The position numbers and the translations under genes are program-made. Of a stretch of DNA of 64,000 bases, positions 32,392-40,587 are shown piece by piece; positions within the stretch are counted from its first letter, which is position 1; each line of letters opens with the position of its first letter. This DNA comes from Nocardia albiluteola (lineage in GTDB: Bacteria; Actinomycetota; Actinomycetes; Mycobacteriales; Mycobacteriaceae). The notes below the pieces were generated by a model. The model worked only from the letters and a program-made list of their open reading frames with translations. It had not been told where the DNA came from and did not search any database. The stretch lies in contig NZ_JAHKNI010000005.1 in NCBI RefSeq assembly GCF_018860155.1, forward strand, positions 1 through 64,000, in the 5' to 3' direction.

Positions 32392-32411
32392 TGATCGACG
32401 ATTGTCGATCA
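32392..32411. promoter_or_regulatory. Operator between the SDR and ArsR genes
   Basis: Perfect inverted repeat TGATCGAC-GATT-GTCGATCA in the 53-bp divergent gap. It is probably bound by the adjacent ArsR-type regulator and would control both genes. Confidence 0.65.
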
Positions 32412-32427
32412 AAGCTACGATAGCCGT

Positions 32428-32736
32428 ATGCGCCGCTCTCTGCATCCGGACATCGAGGACACCACCGTCGCCGCTGTGCTCTTCGCCCTGGGCGATCCGA
32501 TTCGCCTGGAGATCGTCCGCGTCCTCTCCGACGGCCACGAACACCTGCGCCCCGACTTCGACGTCCCCTGCGGACAATCCACCCTCAGCCATCACATGAA
32601 GACCCTCCGCGAGGCCGGCGTGGTGTTCAGCCGCCCGGAAGGCACCCGCTGTTTCGTCTCCCTGCGAACCGAACTCGACCAGCGCTACCCGGGCCTGATC
32701 GCCGCCGTCCTCGCCGCCGCCGACCGCGACGGCTGA
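32428..32736 (+). CDS. ArsR-family winged-helix regulator
   Basis: Small regulator of 102 residues. The winged HTH is seen in LFALGDPIRLEIVRVLSDG, the recognition helix in GQSTLSHHMKTLREAGVVF and the wing in SRPEGTRCFVSLR. The metal-binding ELCVCDL-type cysteine box is absent (a single Cys precedes GQSTLSHH), so it probably senses an organic ligand rather than metal. Divergent SDR gene is the likely target. Confidence 0.85.
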   Translation: MRRSLHPDIEDTTVAAVLFALGDPIRLEIVRVLSDGHEHLRPDFDVPCGQSTLSHHMKTLREAGVVFSRPEGTRCFVSLRTELDQRYPGLIAAVLAAADRDG

Positions 32737-32846
32737 CCAGCGCGGTCACGCCGCTCGGCGACGCCGTGCCCGCGATGAGCCCGGCCGCCACTTCGACCCG
32801 TCCAGTGCGCGCCCGACCGGACCGCATTCACCGCCTCGGGTTCGGC

Positions 32847-33872
32847 TTATGACCGGTCTTCAACGCCGGGTGCATGTGACGTACTCGCATGCCGATGGGT
32901 CTCGGGCGCGTTCACGATGATCGCGGCCTTGCCGAAGCCGCGCCGATTCTCGACCCAGCGCTGGGCCTCGGCGGCGTCCGAAAGCTCGAACTCGGCACCC
33001 ACAACGGCCCGGACCGCACCTGCATCAACCAGCTCCGCGACCGCCGCGAGTGCCACCGGATCGGGTTCGACCAAGCATGAGGCCACGCGGATACCCCGCT
33101 CCGCCGCAGCGTCTCGGTATCCGTTGATCGACCAGGCGGTCGACAAGGCGATCGCCCCGCCGGGCATCACGCGGTCGAACAGGGCGGCGCCGAAATCGAA
33201 TCCCACCAGATCGAGCGCCGCGTCGACCTTCCCGATCGCCGTGACCGCATCCTGATCGGTGTAGTCCACGCAGGTGTGCGCGCCCAATTCGTGCAGTGTG
33301 GCATGGTGATCGGGCCGCGACAACGCCGTGACCGTAGCGCCGCGTGCGGCTGCCAGTTGCACCGCGACGTGACCCACGCCGCCGGAGGCCCCACTGATCA
33401 GCACGTGCTGACCGGTCCGTGCCCCGACGGCGTCGAGCATCTGCCACGCCGTCAGCGCGGCCATCGGCAAGCAGGCCGCCTCCGTGAAGGACGCCGATTT
33501 CGGCATGGGCACCAAGTGATATGCGGGAACGGTCAAGTATTCGGCGTACGTGCCCGCAGGGTAGGGAAACCAGGCCAGACCGTAGACGCGGTCGCCCACG
33601 GCATGGCGAGTCACTCCGTAGCCGACCGCATCGACCACACCCGCGACGTCCCAGCCGGGGATGCAGGGCAGCCGCATGGACTGCTCATAGCCGGAATTCC
33701 GGCCGGTGTGCATGTCGATCGGGTTCACGCTGGTCGCCTGCACCGCGATGCGCACTTCCCCGGCGGCGGGCTCCGGCCGCGCGACGTCGGCGATCTTCAG
33801 TGGCGATCCCCAGTGTTCGTGCAGCGCCGCACGCATGGTCGTAGTGCTCGGCCGGCGAGCTCCGACGATCAT
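32847..33872 (-). CDS. NADP-dependent MDR oxidoreductase
   Basis: Zinc-independent medium-chain reductase of 341 residues. GroES-like half has SVNPIDMHTGRNSG and IPGWDVAGVVDAVG; the Rossmann half has LISGASGGVGHVAVQLAAARGA. Related to quinone oxidoreductases and enal reductases. The ATG at 33872 overlaps the stop of a tiny upstream frame as ATGA, which favours it as a coupled start; an internal ATG at 33836 (MRAALHEHWG) fits the family start better but also lacks a ribosome site. Confidence 0.8.
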   Translation of the reverse strand: MIVGARRPSTTTMRAALHEHWGSPLKIADVARPEPAAGEVRIAVQATSVNPIDMHTGRNSGYEQSMRLPCIPGWDVAGVVDAVGYGVTRHAVGDRVYGLAWFPYPAGTYAEYLTVPAYHLVPMPKSASFTEAACLPMAALTAWQMLDAVGARTGQHVLISGASGGVGHVAVQLAAARGATVTALSRPDHHATLHELGAHTCVDYTDQDAVTAIGKVDAALDLVGFDFGAALFDRVMPGGAIALSTAWSINGYRDAAAERGIRVASCLVEPDPVALAAVAELVDAGAVRAVVGAEFELSDAAEAQRWVENRRGFGKAAIIVNAPETHRHASTSHAPGVEDRS

Positions 33873-33973
33873 GACTTGCGAACCAGGGCGGTAGCGCCGG
33901 TGCCGCGCGGGCGCATGTCGTGGGGATCGGTCGAAGGTGCCTCGAGCACCTCGTCCAGGGCCTGCGCATCCAT
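33869..33973 (-). CDS. Small ORF coupled to the MDR gene
   Basis: A 34-codon frame starting MDAQALDEVLEAPSTDPHDM and ending ALVRKS, whose stop overlaps the MDR start (ATGA). It is GC-biased at third positions. It may be a translated leader that feeds ribosomes into the MDR gene, or the tail of a lost gene. No family was recognised. Confidence 0.35.
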   Translation of the reverse strand: MDAQALDEVLEAPSTDPHDMRPRGTGATALVRKS

Positions 33974-33987
33974 GTATTGCTCGCTTT

Positions 33988-34019
33988 CGACACGTGTTGT
34001 CGCGACTGATTTGTCGCGA
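33988..34019. promoter_or_regulatory. Candidate operators in a divergent promoter region
   Basis: Inverted repeat CGACA-CGTGT-TGTCG at 33988-34002 and a direct repeat TTGTCGCGA at 33997 and 34011. They lie in the 211-bp gap (33974-34184) between the MDR leader ORF and the alpha/beta hydrolase gene; nothing else was recognised in that gap. Confidence 0.35.
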
Positions 34020-34184
34020 TTTCACGTTATCGCGGCGTTGCGAGAGTCTCGAGCCGCGGCGGGTGACGATCTCTGCCGCTTCGGTGACCGGGTCTGCCGC
34101 CATCCTCGCCCCCGGCCTCGTGCTCCCGTTCAATTCGGTCGCAGTGAGTCCCTGATCCGCGGGGATTCGAGGAAAGGCAGCGAA

Positions 34185-35042
34185 GTGACCGATTTTGTGG
34201 AATTGACCGGTGGCCGGATCGCGTACGACGTGCTCGGCGAGGGCCCACTGGTGCTGCTGGCGCACGGTATCGGCGACCACCGCCAGGCATACCGGGCAGT
34301 CGCGCCGCGGCTGGCGGCGGCGGGCTATCGGGTCGTCAATATGGACATCCGCGGCCACGGCGAGTCGTCCATGAACTGGGCGTCGGAGACCGGGCGGGCG
34401 GCTATCAGCCGGACCGATGTGGCGGGGGACATGGTCGAGGTGATCCGGCACTTCGGCGGTCCGGCCGTGATCGTCGGACACTCGATCTCCGGGGGCGCGG
34501 CGACGATTGCCGCTGCCATCGCACCGGAGTTGGTCGCGGGCGTGGTGGAGATCAACCCGTTCACACTGGTCCAGAAGTTCGATGTGGCGGGATTCTTCCG
34601 GGTGCGCCGGTATCGGCAGGGGATGCTGCGGCTCGGCATGACCACAACGGGAAGCCTGCGGTGGTGGCTTCGCTACCTCGACCTCGCCTACCCGAGCAAG
34701 CCGGCCGACTACATCGCGTACATGGCGGCGTTAGCAGCCACCTTGCGGGAGCCGGGGCGGATGGCGGAATTCATGAAGACCGGTAAGTCCACACCGGCCG
34801 ACGCGCAGGCGCAATTGCCCAATGTCGCCTGCCCGGCCCTGGTGCTGATGGGCACATTGGATCCAGATTTCGTCGATCCGGTTGCTGAGGGCGAGGCGGT
34901 CATCTCCGCGATGCCGCCGGGCATCGGACAGCTCGCGACCCTCACGGGCGGCCATTACCTGCATGCGGAAAAGCCCGATGCCACAGCGGATCTCGTTGTC
35001 CGGTTCCTCACAACTCTGGCATCCGAACACCGGATCGGTTGA
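34185..35042 (+). CDS. Alpha/beta hydrolase
   Basis: Cytoplasmic alpha/beta-fold hydrolase of 285 residues. Oxyanion motif LAHGIGDHR, nucleophile elbow IVGHSISGGAA, acid in LMGTLDPDFVDP and histidine in GGHYLHAEKP. The length and the MDIRGHGESS strand place it with haloperoxidase/epoxide-hydrolase-like esterases; no substrate can be given. GTG start with GGAAAGG seven bases before. It reads toward the GlxA-type regulator, 112 bp downstream. Confidence 0.8.
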   Translation: MTDFVELTGGRIAYDVLGEGPLVLLAHGIGDHRQAYRAVAPRLAAAGYRVVNMDIRGHGESSMNWASETGRAAISRTDVAGDMVEVIRHFGGPAVIVGHSISGGAATIAAAIAPELVAGVVEINPFTLVQKFDVAGFFRVRRYRQGMLRLGMTTTGSLRWWLRYLDLAYPSKPADYIAYMAALAATLREPGRMAEFMKTGKSTPADAQAQLPNVACPALVLMGTLDPDFVDPVAEGEAVISAMPPGIGQLATLTGGHYLHAEKPDATADLVVRFLTTLASEHRIG

Positions 35043-35154
35043 CCGGATGACCACGTCGTTTTTGCTGCTCATGCGCCGGCGTGCCGCCGGTCAGGTGAGT
35101 GCCCGCCATTCGCCGTGGTATCAGCACGTGTCGGACGGTGACAATAATGTCGGC

Positions 35155-36132
35155 GTGTTAACTCGTACGGTCGTGCTCGTTGTCTACGACGGTTTCCAGC
35201 TGCTCGACCTGGCAGGTCCGCAAGACGTGCTGGCCGCGGCCAATCACGCAGTCGGTGCTCCGGCCTATCGGCTGATCACGGTGTCGCCGGGCGGCCGGAC
35301 AATCGAACTCGCGGGCGGGGCGCGTTTCGCTGTCGACCGATCGCTGGAGGAGGTGGCAGCCGGCACCGAGATGATCGACACTCTGCTGGTGGTCGGGGGT
35401 GCGGGGGCCTTCGTGCCGAAGACGTCGTCCGAGGTGGCGCAGCAATTGCCCGCACTCGCGCGCAGATCCCAGCGGATCACCTCGGTGTGCGCGGGTGCGT
35501 TGGTGCTGGCCGCCGCGGGGCTGCTGGACGGGTACCGAGCCACCACACACTGGGGTGCCTGCGATCATATGGCCCAGGCATTTCCGCTGGTGGAGGTGGA
35601 GACGGACCGGATTTTCGTGCACGATCGCAATCGGTGGACATCGGCTGGGGTCACCGCCGGCATCGATATGGCACTGGCCCTGGTGGACGCCGACCTGGGC
35701 ACCGAGGTCGCCCAGCTTATCGCCCGGCAACTGGTCATATTCGTCCGGCGGGCGGGGGGACAGGAGCAGTACAGTGCGGCGCTGCGAAGCCAGCCCGCCC
35801 GGACGCCGTCGATCCGCGCTGTGCAGCACTGGCTGCCAGAGCATCTGAACGGGGATCTGAGAATCGCAGCGCTGGCCGCTCGAGCGGGGATGAGCGAACG
35901 TACCTTCGCGCGGACGTTCCGCGCCGAGACCGGTACCACCCCTGCGCAATTCATCGAGACACTGCGGCTCGAGGCGGCTCGTAGATTGCTGGAAAGCACC
36001 GACCTCACCGTCGACGCGATCGCTCGCACGGTCGGCTACAGGCACGGCAAGACACTGCACCGGGTTATCGCGCGGCGGCTGTCCACCACCCCCGATCGAT
36101 ACCGGCAGCGCTTTGCCGTCACCGCGCATTGA
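35155..36132 (+). CDS. GlxA-type regulator (DJ-1/PfpI domain plus AraC HTH)
   Basis: Regulator of 325 residues. The N-terminal DJ-1/PfpI domain starts TVVLVVYDGFQLLDLAGPQD and has the nucleophile-elbow cysteine in SVCAGALVLAAAGLLDG. The C-terminal AraC domain has both HTHs: LRIAALAARAGMSERTFART and ARRLLESTDLTVDAIARTVG, with RHGKTLHRVI where most AraC proteins have Y-F-S/H. Its ligand and targets are unknown. The GTG at 35155 is chosen to fit the domain start; no ribosome site is clear and starts at 35128 or 35047 are possible. Confidence 0.85.
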   Translation: MLTRTVVLVVYDGFQLLDLAGPQDVLAAANHAVGAPAYRLITVSPGGRTIELAGGARFAVDRSLEEVAAGTEMIDTLLVVGGAGAFVPKTSSEVAQQLPALARRSQRITSVCAGALVLAAAGLLDGYRATTHWGACDHMAQAFPLVEVETDRIFVHDRNRWTSAGVTAGIDMALALVDADLGTEVAQLIARQLVIFVRRAGGQEQYSAALRSQPARTPSIRAVQHWLPEHLNGDLRIAALAARAGMSERTFARTFRAETGTTPAQFIETLRLEAARRLLESTDLTVDAIARTVGYRHGKTLHRVIARRLSTTPDRYRQRFAVTAH

Positions 36133-36163
36133 TCGCGTCCTCGACTGAGGTGTGGATCAAGGA

Positions 36164-36790
36164 CTACCGAGCTGTGTTTTCCACTGCGGACCCGGTGATG
36201 TCTCGGCTCGTCCACGCAATAGCTGGAACCCAGATCAGCAGGACGATCCCGGAGATGTAGGCGGCCGGTGCGAGAGTGGTACTGAGCAGCAGGTATCCGA
36301 TGCCGGAGATCGAAATGGTCACGGCCAGAGCGATACCCGTCCGGTGTATCCAGGCACGGCCGATGTGGTCGCGCAGGGCGGGAACCGACACGAGCAGGGC
36401 GGTGGCGGCGAGTAGCAGCATCTTCATGCCGTCCAGTCGATTTACCAGGGCGAAGAAGGTATGCGAGGAGTCGGCGGGACCCGTGGACAACCATCCCGAC
36501 AGGTGCACGCCCAGCGCGCACTGGGTCAGCGAGACCGCGGCGGCCAGTAGGCCGGTGATGCGCGACCAGCCGGTGAACGTCGAAACGACGACGGCGAGTG
36601 CGACTCCCGCGATTCCTTGGGTGCAGACGTACTGGGCGATCGCGACCGGAACGTGTCCGTGCAGGGCGGCGAGGATCTGCGGGCCGGTCGCTCGCACGGA
36701 AGGATTCGTGGGCCAGACGGACAGCCCGATGATCCAGGCGAGCAGGTAGACGAGTCCGGCGGCGGCAACGATGCGGCGGGTGAATGTCAT
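36164..36790 (-). CDS. Six-helix membrane protein of unknown function
   Basis: Integral membrane protein of 208 residues with six predicted helices; resembles the DUF4386-like group of small actinobacterial membrane proteins (FFALVNRLDGMKMLLLA, VYLLAWIIGLSVWPT). Function unknown. It follows a second small membrane protein gene by 33 bp on the same strand, and both lie divergent from a MarR regulator, which suggests a regulated membrane-stress or detoxification unit. The call of the family is tentative. Confidence 0.7.
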   Translation of the reverse strand: MTFTRRIVAAAGLVYLLAWIIGLSVWPTNPSVRATGPQILAALHGHVPVAIAQYVCTQGIAGVALAVVVSTFTGWSRITGLLAAAVSLTQCALGVHLSGWLSTGPADSSHTFFALVNRLDGMKMLLLAATALLVSVPALRDHIGRAWIHRTGIALAVTISISGIGYLLLSTTLAPAAYISGIVLLIWVPAIAWTSRDITGSAVENTAR

Positions 36791-36823
36791 GACAGTTCCT
36801 CTGCGACAGCTGTTTTCGATTGA

Positions 36824-37180
36824 TCAGGACAGGGCGAGCCAGGCGGCGGTGCCCAGATGTACGGCGGCGAGTCCGACGCACGTGGCGGCCATCGGGTAGT
36901 TGCGCAGCCGCAGACCCAGTGCGGCATCACCGACCTGGGCCAGGCCGGCCACGATCAGGACCGGGGCCACCGCGGTCCGGTTCCCGGTCGCCAGCACGGC
37001 GAGGGTCACGCCGCACAGCGGCAGGGCACGGGCGGCATAGGCGCCGAGGAGAAACGTGATGCCCGGCGTGACGGACTCGCCCGCGGGCAGCGCCAAGCGT
37101 GGACGCAGCAGACCTACCAGGCAGGACACCCCCGACACCACGGCTACCAGCGCGTTCAGGGTGGCGATCGCAGTCAGCAT
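36824..37180 (-). CDS. Small four-helix membrane protein (DUF4267-like)
   Basis: Membrane protein of 118 residues with four predicted helices. The central LGAYAARALPLCGVTLAVLA and GLAQVGDAALGLRLRNYPMA resemble DUF4267 proteins, of unknown function. It is the first gene of a two-gene membrane operon and begins 61 bp from the divergent MarR gene start. Confidence 0.7.
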   Translation of the reverse strand: MLTAIATLNALVAVVSGVSCLVGLLRPRLALPAGESVTPGITFLLGAYAARALPLCGVTLAVLATGNRTAVAPVLIVAGLAQVGDAALGLRLRNYPMAATCVGLAAVHLGTAAWLALS

Positions 37181-37191
37181 TTACTTCTCAT

Positions 37192-37222
37192 CTCGAATCG
37201 TTCGTATGATGAATCATTCGAG
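37192..37222. promoter_or_regulatory. Candidate MarR operator
   Basis: Arms CTCGAAT (37192-37198) and ATTCGAG (37216-37222) flank an inner palindrome ATGAT-GA-ATCAT (37206-37217) in the AT-richer gap between the membrane operon and the MarR gene. Confidence 0.45.
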
Positions 37223-37241
37223 TAGATATATACTCGGTACC

Positions 37242-37694
37242 GTGTCCAGAGTCAACAAGAAGACGGCGATCCCGAGCACCGTGGCCTACCGGCTCGGCAT
37301 CCTGGGAACCATTGCGGCGGACCGCTTCTCGGCGGAGATCGAATCGCTGAACCTCAAGCCCAAGCAGGTGGGCCTACTTGCCGCCCTCGATTACGGAGTC
37401 GCTGCCTCCCAGCAGGAACTCGCGGCCCGTCTCGGCGTGGTCCCCAGCCTCGTCGTCGCACTCGCCGATCAACTGGAACTGCGCGGAGCCCTTCGCCGTG
37501 ACCGTGACCCCGCCGACCGCCGCCGCCAGATCCTGACCCTCACCGACGAGGGCCGGGATCTCCTCGCGCAGGCCACCGCAGCCGCCGAGCAGGTCGACCG
37601 CGCCCTCACTGCACGCCTCACCGAGGCCCAGCTCAGCGCCCTGCAGGAAGCGCTCACGGTCCTCGCCGCCGACGCCGGACTACCGGGAAGCTGA
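37242..37694 (+). CDS. MarR-family transcriptional regulator
   Basis: Winged-helix regulator of 150 residues. Recognition region QQELAARLGVVPSLVVALAD, wing RDRDPADRRRQILTLTDEGR (the DxRxR wing signature), flanked by dimer helices. GTG start assumed; ATG codons at 37206 and 37209 would add 12 or 11 residues but would place the start inside the palindrome. Probably represses itself and the divergent membrane protein pair. Confidence 0.85.
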   Translation: MSRVNKKTAIPSTVAYRLGILGTIAADRFSAEIESLNLKPKQVGLLAALDYGVAASQQELAARLGVVPSLVVALADQLELRGALRRDRDPADRRRQILTLTDEGRDLLAQATAAAEQVDRALTARLTEAQLSALQEALTVLAADAGLPGS

Positions 37695-37794
37695 ACTCTC
37701 GCCACGGCACAGGTCTGCCCAGGTGTGCAGGTGTTGGTTGCGGGCGCAGATTGGTGCCCCCGAGTTGGTTCCGAATGAGTATCGGGGCGTCGGT

Positions 37795-39213
37795 TCAGCG
37801 ATCCGGCGGCGCAACCAAGGTCAGCGCGGCGGCGATCACCGCGCCGGTCGTGCAGAGTCCCCACACGAGCAGGTACGCGGTCAGCGTCGGAGCCGCGGTC
37901 CCGGACACGACCATCGCGCCGAGTATGGCCGCGAAGGCCGCACCGGCGATGCTGCCGCCGAGTGTCTTGATGTTGTTGTAAACGGCTACGGTGCCGGCAG
38001 AACGATCGGCCGAGCTGGATTCGACGATGACCGCCGGCAGTCCCGCCAAGGCCAGGCCGATGCCGGTTCCGGTGACCGAGTAGCACAGCAGGAACAGCGG
38101 CAGCGAGGCGTGCGCCGCGATCACCCCCGCGTATCCGATCGCGATCAGTGAAAAGGCGAGAAAGAGCATGCGGCGCATGCCGATTCGAGCCGCGACCGCC
38201 GCCGCCCCGGTCGCGCTTACGAAGGCCAGCAGGTGCGGGATGCCGCCGCACACGCCGAGTTCCCAGGCCGACAGCCCGAACCCGTAGCCCGTCCGTTCGG
38301 GACGCGCGTCGAGATAGGCGATGGCGACCACGGGCGCCGCGAGCATCGCGGTGCCGAAGATGAACGCGGACAACATATGTGGGGCCACCGCCCGGCTGGT
38401 GGCGGCGCGCACGTCCACCAGCGGATCCACCCGGCGCAGTTCCAACCGGACCCATACCGCGAGCAGCACCGGCACCGCGGCGGTCGCGCCGAGGGCCGGC
38501 ATCGAGAACCAGCCCCAGGAACCGCCCTTGGCGATCACGACGAGAGCGAGCACGAGCGGCACGCTGAGCAGTACCGCTCCGGGCCAATCCATCGTGCCCG
38601 CTGCTCGGATCCGGCTCTCGGGAACGGCCGTGCAGACCACGGCCAGGCACGCCCCGGCCAACGCGGCCAGAACCCATAGGACAGGGCGGATCCCACCGAA
38701 TCCGTGATAGATCGGACCCGAGAGCGCCGAGCCCAGCAGGGATCCCAGCGCCAGGGCGGAGACCAGCAGCCCGACCGCTCGACGATTGGCCTCGGGATCC
38801 AGGCGATCTCGGCACAGTCCGATCTCCAGCGGCAACAGCGCGGCCAGTGGTCCCTGCAAGACCCGGCCCGCGAGCAGAATCGGCAAGGTCGGTGCGAGGG
38901 CGATCACGATCGCGCCGACCGTCACCGACACCAGGGCGACCCGCACCATGCGACGGTGGCCGTGCAGATCACCCAACCGGCCGAAGATCGGAACGCAGAC
39001 CGCCGCGCCCAGGAACTGGACCGCGGTGATCCACTGCGCCTGCGCGGTGCCGACTTCGAGCATGTCGCGCATGCCGGGGATCAGGGGGACGGTACCGCCC
39101 TGAATGAAGCCGCTCGTCAGCTCGACCAGAACGAGCAGCCCGACGACGGCGCGCACATGATTACCGCCCGCCCGGGACTCGGTGGCGGAGAAGATGGGCT
39201 GGTCGATATTCAT
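37795..39213 (-). CDS. MFS transporter
   Basis: Transporter of 472 residues with 12-14 predicted helices. Motif A is in FGRLGDLHGHRRMVRVALVS; a DHA2-like AGRVLQGPLAALLPLEIGLC follows. It should export drugs or carry small organic acids. AAAGG lies nine bases before the ATG at 39213. It is the second gene after an amidohydrolase gene (61-bp gap), so it may bring in the amide substrate or export its product. Both are divergent from the double Lrp regulator. Confidence 0.8.
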   Translation of the reverse strand: MNIDQPIFSATESRAGGNHVRAVVGLLVLVELTSGFIQGGTVPLIPGMRDMLEVGTAQAQWITAVQFLGAAVCVPIFGRLGDLHGHRRMVRVALVSVTVGAIVIALAPTLPILLAGRVLQGPLAALLPLEIGLCRDRLDPEANRRAVGLLVSALALGSLLGSALSGPIYHGFGGIRPVLWVLAALAGACLAVVCTAVPESRIRAAGTMDWPGAVLLSVPLVLALVVIAKGGSWGWFSMPALGATAAVPVLLAVWVRLELRRVDPLVDVRAATSRAVAPHMLSAFIFGTAMLAAPVVAIAYLDARPERTGYGFGLSAWELGVCGGIPHLLAFVSATGAAAVAARIGMRRMLFLAFSLIAIGYAGVIAAHASLPLFLLCYSVTGTGIGLALAGLPAVIVESSSADRSAGTVAVYNNIKTLGGSIAGAAFAAILGAMVVSGTAAPTLTAYLLVWGLCTTGAVIAAALTLVAPPDR

Positions 39214-39274
39214 CGACAGCACCTTTCTTGCAAGGAGATTGAGCGAATCGCGCGGTCGGGTCCGAGCCAGGCGA

Positions 39275-40474
39275 TCAGGCCGCGGTGCGGGCCAGGCGGT
39301 CGACCGCGAGCTGGGCGAGCACCGCTGACTGGCGCGACAGCACCGCGTCGTCGAAGACCGCGCGCGGTGAGTGATTCATCGGCGCGTTCCGATGGTCGCT
39401 GCCGGCGGGTACCGCGCCGAGCATCAGCATCGCACCCGAGACCCGTTGCAGGACAAAGGCGAAGTCCTCCGACCCGGAGGTCGGCTGCGGGGCCAGCCAC
39501 ACCCGATCCCCGCCCATGATTTCCCGGGCCGTATCCAGCGCGAAGGCCGTCTCGTCCGGATCGTTGACGGTGACCGGATACATCAGCCGGTAGTCGACCT
39601 CGGCCTCGAGCCCGTGTGCGGAGGCGATGCCGCGAATCAGACGCGGCAGACCCTGCGCCAGGCGTTCCCGGTTGGGGTCGGAGTAGCTGCGGACGGTGGC
39701 CTCGATGGTCGCGGTGTCGGGAATGACATTGTGCTGCGTCCCGGCATGCAGGGTTCCGACCGACACCACGACCGGGTCGAGGACATCGAAGGTCCGGGTC
39801 ACCCAGCTCTGGACGGCGGTGATCATCTCGCACGCCACCGGGATGGGATCGAGCGCCGAGAACGGTGCGGAGCCGTGACCGCCGCGGCCGACCACGGTGA
39901 CGCGCAGGACATCCGAGGCGGTCGACACCGTGCCGGGCCGGCTGGCCAGCATGCCGTGCGGCAGCCGATTCGCGGCGACGTGAATGGCGTAGGCGGCGTC
40001 CAACGGCTTGCCCGCCGCGTCCAGCACACCCTCCTCGATCATCAGGCCCGCGCCGTTGTGGCCCTCCTCGCCGGGCTGGAACATGAGCACCACATCTCCG
40101 TGCAGTGTCGAGCGGCGCTCGCACAGCAGTCGTGCCGCGCCGACCAGCCCGGCGGTGTGCAGATCGTGGCCGCAGGCATGCATCCGCCCGGCCACCCGGG
40201 AGGCGTAGTCGACCCCCGACGCCTCCTGCACCGGCAGGGCGTCCATGTCGCCGCGCAGCAGCACCGCACCACCCGGCCGTTCGCCGCGCAGGACGGCGGT
40301 CACCGAGCTGAGGTTCTCACCGAGGGTTATCTCCAGCGGCAGCCCATCCAGCGCCGACAGCACTTTCTCCTGCGTCCGGGGCAGGGCCAGGCCCAGCTCC
40401 GGCTCTTGGTGCAGGGATTTGCGCAGCATGACGAGTTCTTCGTGGAGAGCGTTGGCATCGTCGAGAATCGACAC
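39275..40474 (-). CDS. M20-family amidohydrolase (hippurate/IAA-amino acid hydrolase type)
   Basis: Metallo-amidohydrolase of 399 residues. Metal ligands are seen in LRGDMDALPVQE, GRMHACGHDLHTAGLVGAA and FQPGEEGHNGAG, with the catalytic Glu pair in PGEEG. The dimerisation domain contains GRGGHGSAPFSALDP. A late HRNAPMNHSP supplies the last His ligand. Family members cleave N-acyl amino acids; here substrate unknown. GTG start chosen because the family begins at SILDDANALHEEL. It heads an operon with the MFS gene. Confidence 0.9.
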   Translation of the reverse strand: MSILDDANALHEELVMLRKSLHQEPELGLALPRTQEKVLSALDGLPLEITLGENLSSVTAVLRGERPGGAVLLRGDMDALPVQEASGVDYASRVAGRMHACGHDLHTAGLVGAARLLCERRSTLHGDVVLMFQPGEEGHNGAGLMIEEGVLDAAGKPLDAAYAIHVAANRLPHGMLASRPGTVSTASDVLRVTVVGRGGHGSAPFSALDPIPVACEMITAVQSWVTRTFDVLDPVVVSVGTLHAGTQHNVIPDTATIEATVRSYSDPNRERLAQGLPRLIRGIASAHGLEAEVDYRLMYPVTVNDPDETAFALDTAREIMGGDRVWLAPQPTSGSEDFAFVLQRVSGAMLMLGAVPAGSDHRNAPMNHSPRAVFDDAVLSRQSAVLAQLAVDRLARTAA

Positions 40475-40587
40475 CTGGTCACGACCTTTCCGATGGACGT
40501 CGGTCGCGGCTGTCTCGCGGCCGACCATTCCGCCCACCCTCGGGCCACCGCACCGGGACTGGCCAGAAGCCGCCGGAATTACGCAAT

